64,000 nucleotides of DNA from Paraescarpia echinospica (taxonomy: Eukaryota; Annelida; Polychaeta; Sabellida; Siboglinidae). Every line of letters starts with the position of its first letter. The first letter of the stretch is position 1. The stretch is taken from contig CM034534.1 of NCBI GenBank assembly GCA_020002185.1, forward strand, positions 62,444,186 to 62,508,185, read 5' to 3'. Below the pieces are notes generated by a model. It made no database searches, was not told where the DNA came from, and saw only the letters and a program-made list of their open reading frames with translations. The translations under genes were made by a program, and so were the position numbers. This document shows, one piece after another, positions 55,230 to 64,000 of the stretch.

Positions 55230-56590
55230 AATGACTTTTCACAAGCAAGCCAAATGTTTAAATTTATAATGTATGCTGATGATACCACTTTATTTAGCAC
55301 CATTGAAACTTTTAGTGATAAAGCACAAAATAGAAATATAGAATCTGTAATAAATGAAGAACTACTCAAAATAATTGAGTGGCTTAATATTAATAAGTTG
55401 TCACTAAGTAAAAGTAAATATAAATATATGACCTTCCAAACGCCAAACAAACCTACACAGAGCCTATTTCTGAAAATTGATAATATAAATATTGAGAGAG
55501 TGGAAGAATTTCACTTCTTAGGTTTAACTCTAGATACTAATTTAAATTGAAAAAAACACACTGAAAAATATCAAATAAATGTTCCAAAACTATAGGAATT
55601 TTAAACAGATTAAATCATGTGTTACCTTTAGAAATAAAAATGATTTTATATAATGCACTGCTATTATCTCATGTTAATTATTGTATTATGACGTGGAGAT
55701 ACCAAGGAAACAGATCAACGAAACTTCAAAAGAAAGCGGTGCGAATGATAACATTAAGTAAATATAATTCACTTACAGAACCGCTTTTTAAACAACTCAA
55801 TATACTAAAAGTAGAAGACTTGCTAATTTTACAAGAACTAAAATTTTATTACAAATACAAACATCTAAATTTACCCGTTTACTTATTAGATTGGCAGTTA
55901 ACCCCAAATAGCAGCACACACAAATATGAAACTCGAAGATCAACTGAACTACACACCTTCAGAACTAAACATGAATTTGCAAAAAAGTTTCTTAAATATA
56001 ACTTACCACATGTTATAAATAATATCCCTGATTTTGTGAAAGACAAGATAGTGACCCATAGTTTGAAAGGATTCTCAAATTATGCCAAAATCCACATGCT
56101 ACAAAAATACAACGTCACGTGCAATATACTAAATTGCTACATGCCAACTAAATTAATAAATTTGAAATGAGAAATACAGTTAATAAAAATGCAACTTTTA
56201 AATTTGTGTAACGCGAACTCAATACATTACAAAGCACATTGCATCAAGAAAACAACCATCATACACATTATGTAGTTTTTGCTATAGAAAACCTAGGATA
56301 CACTAAGAATATATATATTTTTCTGGGTGGCTCCTGTGATAGCGATCAGTTTTGATCTTAATAGGAGTCTCCCATCCCACAGCAACTGTGTTCTTTCCTT
56401 TTGTTGCGAAATGTATACTGTATTCTGTTGAGTACATATTTTCAGTTGTATTGTATATTTCGCATTTTAATATTACTGTATGTGTGTACATGTCTGTGAT
56501 ATGTGTATACGTGTAATTTGTGTATATATACATAATTTGTATTTTTTAATGCTGTTGGGAAAATAAAAGTATCCTTTATCCTTTATCCAT
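54045..56590 (+). mobile_element. LINE-A copy, right arm
   Basis: Mirror of 46,240-48,785. Linker at 54,049-54,366, RT blocks at 54,941-55,234 and 55,254-55,550, C-terminal domain at 55,619-56,170, 3' hairpin at 56,331-56,367, tail near 56,569-56,589. Translations are identical to the left arm. Confidence 0.85.
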
Positions 56591-56999
56591 GGAATCCCAA
56601 CAGTTTCACGAACATTCAAATAATTACTTCTACTTATCGAACATTAATCGTAACATGGACGAATTTGTTGACTAAAATGAACACTTCCGGAACATCACGT
56701 CACGCAGTATGTTAGGCTAAGCTTATCATCAGAGTTTCGCAAGGCGATCTGCAAAGGGGTACTGTGACTGACGTAATCAGCAGCGTCCCTGGCGCGCGTG
56801 GATGTATCGTACTACACAATTTAAGGTCTTCTCACCACGCCACACATAGTGTTATATTCCACAGAAACCTGTCAACCTCAGTGCCATCGGGAAATGTCCA
56901 AACAGCTAACCTAGATAGCTGTAAGTGTTAAAAAGGCAAGCGTTTCGAACGCCTTCCATACACTTTCCGGAGACGAATAACGCGTGGAGGTTCTCTTGA

Positions 57000-59634
57000 A
57001 TAGGCAAGACAGAGAATTTGGCCAGTTGTTTCTGACTTGTTTATGTGCCCCCATGCAGCTGAAGCCATTACAAACTGTGTGCAACGGCTCGAGTCGGTGT
57101 CGCCCGGCTCGCCAAACCTGATTCTCGGTTATTTTAACAGCTGTAGGCTAGACAAAACACTCCCCACGTACCAGCAGTATGTTACGTGCCACACACGTGG
57201 TAGTAACACCTTGGACCTTTGTTATGGTAATATCAGAGACGCTTACAAATCTGTGAAGAAAGCGCCCCTGGGCACAGCTGATCACAATGCAGTGCATATG
57301 ATACCAGCGTACAGAACAGTGCTACAGAGACAGAAGGCGGTGCGGAAAACAGTGAAAACATGGACTAAAGACGCAACAGAAACACTTCAAGGTTGCTTTG
57401 ATTGCACATTATGCGATGTCTTTATTGACTCCAGCTCATCACTGGATGAGGTTGTTGATGTGATCACGGACTATATCAACTTCTGTGAGAACATGATCAT
57501 TCCAACTAAACAAGTCAGGATCTTCGCCAACAACAAGCCCTGGGTGTCAAAAGAGCTGAAAAACACTTTGAATAAAAAGAAAAGGGCTTTCTTGGCACAT
57601 GATCATGTGGAGGGCAAACAGAGTAAAAGTGTGTTAAAGAAACAGATTGGAGACGCCAAAAGAGAGTACAGAGACAAAATCGAACGGCAGTTTCAATATG
57701 GCAACATGAGATCAGCATGGCAGGGACTTAAAACTCTTGCGGGTTCTCAGCCCCGTAACTCACCTGTCTCCAACCCAGGAACGAAGGAGGAGAGCATGAA
57801 GTTCGCAGAGGACATGAACATTTTCTTCAGTCGTTTCGATCGTCACGACTTCACATGCGAACGCCGAACTGCGGCTGACCAGCTTCAGTCCCAGCCAGGT
57901 GATCATGACTTACTTGAAACCACCCTGGATGACGTCAGTCGGGTTCTTCAGCGGGTTAATCCCCGTAAGGCATCAGGACCGGACAACATCGGCGGCCGTG
58001 TCCTGAAGGAGTGTAATTCCCAGCTTGGAGCAGTTTTCAGCATTCTGTTTAACTGGTCCCTCAGGCAGCACCGTATCCCTCGGATATGGAAATCCTCCAT
58101 CATCTGCCCTGTTCCGAAGAAGCCGCGGCCATCTGCTCCGAACGCTAACCTCTGTGGTAATGAAATGCTTCGAGCGCCTCATCCTCTCACAACTCCTGCA
58201 TCAGGTCGGCGATCAGCGTGATCCGCTCCAGTTTGCATATAGACGCAACAGGGGCGTGGACGACGCGGTGTTGACCCTACTCAACTCCGTGTACACTCAT
58301 CTTGAGAAGGCCAAGGCGTACGCCAGGATAGTTTTGGTAGGCTTCTCATCGGCCTTCAATACGATCCAGCCACACATCATGATGAAGACGCTCGCGGACA
58401 TGCACGTCAACCCTCACCTTGTTCTCTGGGTGAATTCCTTCCTCACGGAACGTCAGCAGGCTGTGCGTTATAACGGTATGTTGTATAGCCCCCTGTGTAC
58501 ATCCACCGGGGCCCCTCAGGGCTTAGTGGTTTCGCCGGTGATCTTTACCTCGTACACGGACGATTGCCGCAGCAAACATGAGCAGTGCATTTTTGTGAAG
58601 TACTCTGACGATACGGCAATTGTCGACCTGTCAAATTCGGACACGGTGTGCGAGGAAGTGGTCTCAGACTTTGCCCGGTGGTGTGGTGATCACTTCCTGG
58701 ATCTTAATGCCTAGAAGACTGAGGAGCTCATCGTCGACTTCAGGAGAGAGCCCACCCCACCCAAAGACCTGATCATCAATGGTGAGACTGTCAAGCGTGT
58801 ATCAGAGTACAAGTACCTAAGTACCGTAATTGACTCTAAACTGAACTTCAGTTCAAACACAGCTTTGAACAACAAGAAATGCCAACAGAAGCTTTATTTT
58901 CTGCGTAAACTCAGATCCCTCGGGGTGAGCCCTCATGTTCTGAGGACCTTATATGGCTGTTACCTTGAGAGTAATGTAACCTTTGGCTTCCTGGCATGGC
59001 ATGGTGGATTGAGTGTCACCAATCGGAATATCCAGAGTTGCGTCATCAGACTCAGCAGCAAGGTGATCGGAGAGGAACTTACCAGTGTAGACGACCTGTA
59101 CAGGCGGAGGGCAAAGAGGAAGGGAAGGCAGATCTCTCTGGATCCCCACCACCCCCTAAATCACTGTTACAATCTGTTACCATCTGGCCGTCGTTTTCAG
59201 CTGCCTCAACTAAGACTCGGTCGCTCTCGAAATTCCTTTATCCCATCCTCTATTTGTCTTCTAAACGAATGATCTACCTCCTTCCTTCCCCCTCTCTCCA
59301 ATGCCTGTCTGGCCGCTTGAGAATTTGGGTCCATGTGTGCGTGCGCGAGTGATTACTGATAATTGCACTGTATTCCACCTAGTTAAATAACACCTGTGAT
59401 GATGAACTTGTTCCTGTACTGATCGCAGTGATATGTAAGTGTAAATTATGTTTCCTAACAACTGGCTGATTGTTCTGTGCTATTTTATTTTAATCATATG
59501 TAATTCATTGAATCAGTGTTCTTAGTTACACATGTGTACTTATTTATTAATTTATTTATTGCGTTCTTAAATAGCGAACAACACAAGAAAGAGAATTTCC
59601 CCATGAGGGACAATAAAGGTATTTTTAATTTGAA
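57000..59634 (+). mobile_element. Rex1/L2-like LINE, right arm copy
   Basis: Mirror of 43,196-45,840. The 394-codon frame at 57,037-58,221 differs from the left copy by one residue (Arg to Lys in SKELxNTLN). RT continues at 58,025-58,714, and after one stop at 58,865-59,272. The same GYFN and YSDD changes are present, so these predate the duplication. Confidence 0.85.
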
Positions 59635-60879
59635 TTTGAACCTTGTTGCAAGTTTACCTTAAAATACAAAATGGCGTCATCAAAGCCCTGCATTTATTTG
59701 CTCTTCCGACGGTGTGATAGAAGAACAGTTTTCTACACTGACAAATTCGTTGTACTCCATACGCACCAATGGAAATCTTGATCGAGAGATTCTCGTAGCT
59801 ACGATGGTATCTGTTTTGTTGACACATGTTTGAAAGTGACACTCTTCCACCTATACGTGATGTTCTTAAGCAGCATATACGGAGAGTTCACATCCAGTCC
59901 AGGGTAATGGTTCACACCAGCATCATTTGACATGAGTTACTGGATCCCTGAAGAATGAATCTTATTACGATAAGACGTTTAGATCAGGCCAATCACTACA
60001 CATATACTCCCAGCACCCATGGCTATCATAGATATGGTGGAGTCAGTGCAAAGGTGATGGTTCATCTCAAAAAGTGTTTCACCAAATGACTTGGCAAGCA
60101 CAGATATGTGTATAACGACTATCGTATAAGAAATTTCACTGATCTTTGGGACCATTTCTCGTAAGTCATTGCCCTTATTTCTTATTCGGTTTTTAAGGCG
60201 ATACGCCAACTCGGAGAAACACATCCGTACGTTCTGTATTGCCTGCCATGGAATCCAAACAATTGAGAGGTATTTATATGGATAATGCCGCATAAAAGCA
60301 TATCAGTTACACATGTTCGCAAGGTGACTGGCCAAATATGAGTAACATAAAAACGGTAACTGTTTCTCTCGCTTGAATGCAATACACGCTGATTCGCCTT
60401 CTCGCAGTTGTTGTGTAAAACTTGTCATGGGTCATTGCTAGGATACAGAGATTTAAAAGATTCGTGTTAAGATGTGAGGATAACAGACTGTATCAGGTGC
60501 CAATATTCAAAATGGCGAATATTACAAAATGACAGATATTTCAAAGTCAACGAAGGTCAAGAGTAATCTATTTGATATCATTGCATCAAAATAAAATATT
60601 TATCGTAATAGTTTGTGAGGGACGCCATATTTTAAATCAGCAATATAGAACAAAATCCGAGTAACATTGTTAATGTGATCGATTTGTAGCAACAAATCAC
60701 ACCATTTGACTGTGCGTTATTTTGACAGAAGGTAACTGTGGAAATCTCGTGTTTTCTAGAGAAAGATGCAAAACGGAAGGTACAACTACAGAAAGCGAAC
60801 AACAACGCGAATGCAGCCGAAAAACAACAAGGTATGTTACCTTTAATAACTGTAATATATAGTATAGTGTTACTAATCA
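59635..60879. other. Unassigned region, mirror of 41,951-43,195
   Basis: Same content as the left arm, with two noticed substitutions, one changing Thr to Ile in the minus-strand frame at 59,979-60,293. Confidence 0.4.
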
Positions 60880-61396
60880 AGTGTGGGACGCACTTGTCGA
60901 GCGGTTAGAATCCCGGTGCTGACCTGTCGATGATCCGGTACTTGTATCGGCAGCCAAATCGAAACTTGGGCAATTTCATTCACCCTCTACGTCGCATGCC
61001 ACTTCCGCCCCGCAATAGTCAGAGTGGAAGGGTACACCAACAACACCACCATAAAAAATAAAAAATAAACCAGCTTCCCGATGTCCAGCAGTTTTGAAAG
61101 AATCTATGACCACGGAGGCGGCTCTCGCCAAGTAGGGCTACGTGCAGTGAGTTCTATGAATGTATGGGTCAATAAGACATACAGACCGATATGTATGATA
61201 GTAAGCTTATTCAACTTATTCACAAAATGCTAACGAATGGGCAAACAGAGAAATTCAAAGAAAAACAACCACGATAGTGACGGGAATTCAGAAGCAGGTA
61301 AAACGAACACATCCACCCCGTAAGCCAATTGAAGGATAAGTATCGAGAATACAGACCACGCTTCAACAAACCGGGAATACAAAACGATCTCTCTGC
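60880..61396 (+). mobile_element. SINE head fused to RTE fragment, right arm
   Basis: SINE at 60,880-61,175, with a B-box-like GCGGTTAGAATCCCGG near 60,901, followed by the RTE RT fragment at 61,176-61,396. Mirror of 41,434-41,950. Confidence 0.65.
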
Positions 61397-61534
61397 TCGA
61401 ATAAAATCGACACATACCTCAGAAAGACACATAGATAAAAGGGTTGGACTCTTGATAAGCCAAAGGCTTCTTTGTCCAACTGCCACCTAGAGTTAATTCT
61501 CTGGGTGGCAATCTTGTTAAATCTTGTTAAATCT
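61397..61534 (+). mobile_element. CR1 3' fragment, right arm (outer)
   Basis: Mirror of 41,296-41,433. In this orientation SINE, RTE fragment and CR1 3' end follow each other head to tail on one strand. Confidence 0.7.
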
Positions 61535-61598
61535 TTCTGTGCACTAGTAAACCTACTGTTTAAACAAATACTATTAACCATGTTATTTTTTTATTTAT

Positions 61599-62598
61599 NN
61601 NNNNNNNNNNNNNNNNNNNNNNNNNNNNNNNNNNNNNNNNNNNNNNNNNNNNNNNNNNNNNNNNNNNNNNNNNNNNNNNNNNNNNNNNNNNNNNNNNNNN
61701 NNNNNNNNNNNNNNNNNNNNNNNNNNNNNNNNNNNNNNNNNNNNNNNNNNNNNNNNNNNNNNNNNNNNNNNNNNNNNNNNNNNNNNNNNNNNNNNNNNNN
61801 NNNNNNNNNNNNNNNNNNNNNNNNNNNNNNNNNNNNNNNNNNNNNNNNNNNNNNNNNNNNNNNNNNNNNNNNNNNNNNNNNNNNNNNNNNNNNNNNNNNN
61901 NNNNNNNNNNNNNNNNNNNNNNNNNNNNNNNNNNNNNNNNNNNNNNNNNNNNNNNNNNNNNNNNNNNNNNNNNNNNNNNNNNNNNNNNNNNNNNNNNNNN
62001 NNNNNNNNNNNNNNNNNNNNNNNNNNNNNNNNNNNNNNNNNNNNNNNNNNNNNNNNNNNNNNNNNNNNNNNNNNNNNNNNNNNNNNNNNNNNNNNNNNNN
62101 NNNNNNNNNNNNNNNNNNNNNNNNNNNNNNNNNNNNNNNNNNNNNNNNNNNNNNNNNNNNNNNNNNNNNNNNNNNNNNNNNNNNNNNNNNNNNNNNNNNN
62201 NNNNNNNNNNNNNNNNNNNNNNNNNNNNNNNNNNNNNNNNNNNNNNNNNNNNNNNNNNNNNNNNNNNNNNNNNNNNNNNNNNNNNNNNNNNNNNNNNNNN
62301 NNNNNNNNNNNNNNNNNNNNNNNNNNNNNNNNNNNNNNNNNNNNNNNNNNNNNNNNNNNNNNNNNNNNNNNNNNNNNNNNNNNNNNNNNNNNNNNNNNNN
62401 NNNNNNNNNNNNNNNNNNNNNNNNNNNNNNNNNNNNNNNNNNNNNNNNNNNNNNNNNNNNNNNNNNNNNNNNNNNNNNNNNNNNNNNNNNNNNNNNNNNN
62501 NNNNNNNNNNNNNNNNNNNNNNNNNNNNNNNNNNNNNNNNNNNNNNNNNNNNNNNNNNNNNNNNNNNNNNNNNNNNNNNNNNNNNNNNNNNNNNNNNN
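61599..62598. other. Assembly gap, exactly 1,000 N
   Basis: The flanks correspond to left-arm positions about 41,232 and 39,590, so the sister arm predicts about 1,640 bp missing here. The round length indicates a placeholder. Confidence 0.95.

Positions 62599-62676
<78 letters not shown>
62599..62676. repeat. (GT)n microsatellite at gap edge, right arm
   Basis: Mirror of the (CA)n tract at 39,511-39,590. The contig begins inside it, a common site for assembly breaks. Confidence 0.9.
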
Positions 62677-62911
62677 ACATGTATATATATATATATATAT
62701 ATAGTATTTATCCGTATAAATAATAATTATCAAAAAGTGGATTATCAGACTGTTCTTGCACTACAGCGTGATAAGAAATTGTGTAAAATTCTAACACTGT
62801 TGTTATATGTATTACCACAGTATTACCTTTCAAACTACGTTTTTTAATTTACACCAACAAACTTGTGGTGTTGATGGTACCACAGTGAGAGTGGAATTGA
62901 AGAAATGTTTG

Positions 62912-63232
62912 TGTTTAAACATTATCCCTACCACATACGCATCTTTTCGAACTGGCAACGTGACCATCATCAGTAAGATTATTATTAATTATATGTCCCA
63001 GATATTGGCATTTAATAGTGTGAGGTAACGGACTATTGTTGAGAGTTACAGGATGAATATTTGTTCTTGTTATTGCCATAACCATACGACAGGACATGTT
63101 GGCATTATGTGTTTTGTTGATCATATCTCCAACGCCTTGGCACAACAACCTGCTATTTTCTCAACACATAAATATTAGGTGAAACAGTATACAGGTTATC
63201 CGCATACATCATGTGGTTCATTATGGTGCGTG
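62912..63232 (-). mobile_element. LINE RT fragment, right arm
   Basis: Mirror of 38,955-39,275. The frame reads CQYLGHIINNNLTDDGHVAS. It differs from the left copy at roughly one base in twenty. Confidence 0.6.
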
Positions 63233-63308
63233 CATAAAGACAGCCAATGTAAATTAGGCCATCTCAAAATAATGCGTGATTTTTCATAACAATTATCTTA
63301 ACAAATGA

Positions 63309-63664
63309 GGGTAAGTAAGTAAGTAAGTAAGTAAGTAACTTTATTTACAACGTAACAACGTAACGTACGGTTAGCATATACATGTCATAGAAATTAAAAT
63401 GTGTTACATTGTTCTTTAACAAGAAGGTTGCATTGTTTTGTTATTCTTATACTTTTGTGTAGAGTCTTCTTGATCGCAAAATTTGTAAATGACTTGGGTA
63501 ATAAATCATGTTTAAAGTCAAACATAAATAGTGATACCTATAGTTTATATACATCTGACATTTTTTATATTTTGTCATACTTAAATAAAGGATCAGTGTG
63601 ACTCCTATATCCCTTTTTATTAATTATTCTTAAAGCACGTTTTTGTAATTTGTTTATTTTCTTT
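63309..63664 (-). mobile_element. LINE 3' end C-terminal fragment, right arm
   Basis: The frame KKINKLQKRALRII(N)KKGYRSHTDPLFK on the minus strand, with AATAAAG and the (TTAC)n tail mirrored as GTAA repeats at 63,311-63,338. It ends abruptly at the GATA-type microsatellite. Confidence 0.7.
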
Positions 63665-63679
63665 ATAGATATATATATT

Positions 63680-63731
<52 letters not shown>

Positions 63732-64000
63732 TATATATATATATATATAGATAGATAGATGTATTTATTTTCCCAATATTGTACAATACAAAGTAGTAAT
63801 ACTATTAAAACGTACATGTAAACCTATAATGTAATTATGTAACGTAAAAGTTATTTAGATTATGTTTGTACAATATTTGGTGTATGAGACACCTATTAAG
63901 ACTAATAAATAGTCACTATCATAGGGGCCACCTTGGGGTTTGGTAATTGTCTATCTTTTATAGAATTCGTAAGTTATTGTATTCCATCGACGCACCATTG
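63665..64000 (-). mobile_element. LINE-A copy, 3' UTR and tail, continuing past the window
   Basis: On the minus strand the sequence ends GGGAAAATAAATAC followed by an (ATCT)n tail (63,678-63,757). Upstream lies the conserved hairpin (63,890-63,930: inner stem 63,900-63,904 with 63,910-63,914) and the GGTGGCCCCTATGATAG block shared with the other LINE-A copies. No left-arm counterpart exists at the mirror position. Confidence 0.7.

Larger units (their letters stand above)
52199..63664 (-). repeat. Giant palindrome, right arm
   Basis: Reverse complement of the left arm, containing every nested element in mirrored order and orientation. It includes a 1,000-N gap at 61,599-62,598. Outward homology stops at about 63,664, directly against the ATCT-type tail of another LINE. 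The true arm may therefore continue beyond that LINE outside the window. Confidence 0.9.

Noticed and set aside
61472..62733. Frames of 360-410 codons
   Set aside because: They run through 1,000 N and carry no sequence information.
38526..63664. A single huge DNA transposon with 12-kb terminal inverted repeats
   Set aside because: The spacer has no transposase, the arms consist of unrelated nested LINEs, and no target duplication is visible; inverted duplication or assembly fold-back fits better.

Overview
This is a stretch of a metazoan nuclear genome, most likely an aquatic invertebrate. It is AT-rich and gene-poor, dense in microsatellites, and packed with degenerate non-LTR retrotransposons of several clades (CR1, L2, Rex1/L2-like, RTE and an unplaced Jockey-superfamily family called LINE-A here). 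There are also satellite arrays, a tRNA-headed SINE and a pogo-like transposase relic. Nothing looks prokaryotic. I cannot fix the phylum from sequence alone. All family names come from motif recognition and all identities are estimates by eye.

Layout. 0.1-8.6 kb: an old LINE-A copy on the minus strand, split by a nearly full-length CR1 element that itself carries a small SINE-like insertion. 8.6-16.5 kb: an L2-type 3' end, a short LINE-A fragment, a decayed pogo/Tigger transposase with 30-bp coding repeats, and a Rex1/L2-like LINE whose reverse-transcriptase region is triplicated in tandem. 16.6-22.7 kb: the most host-like region. It has a two-exon Death-domain gene fragment with clean splice sites, a possible zinc-finger first exon behind a TATA/CCAAT-like promoter, an acidic open stretch, and a pseudogene of an uncharacterised invertebrate family with FEN/PIN-nuclease-like motifs. 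23-26.9 kb: a degenerate ~185-bp satellite interrupted by a LINE and by a ~590-bp GT expansion. 27.8-33.5 kb: microsatellites, then a composite element in which a second copy of the FEN-like family lies between ~1-kb inverted repeats built from ~190-bp subrepeats. 34-37.1 kb: a tRNA-headed SINE joined to an RTE LINE, then an unidentified broken ORF pair.

38.5-63.7 kb is a giant palindrome. Arms of about 12 kb (38,526-50,630 and 52,199-63,664) flank a ~1.57-kb unique spacer centred near 51,414. The inner ~9.4 kb of the arms differs at only a handful of sites. The outer ~1.1 kb is only about 95% identical, and the step between the two coincides with a 1,000-N assembly gap. The arms share the same nested LINEs, SINE and RTE/CR1 fragments, so the duplication is younger than those insertions, or is an assembly fold-back.

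No operons or cooperating gene sets are present. The coding material is mostly mobile-element machinery (endonuclease, reverse transcriptase, ORF1, transposase) in various states of decay. The Death-domain exons are the best candidate for a functional host gene.
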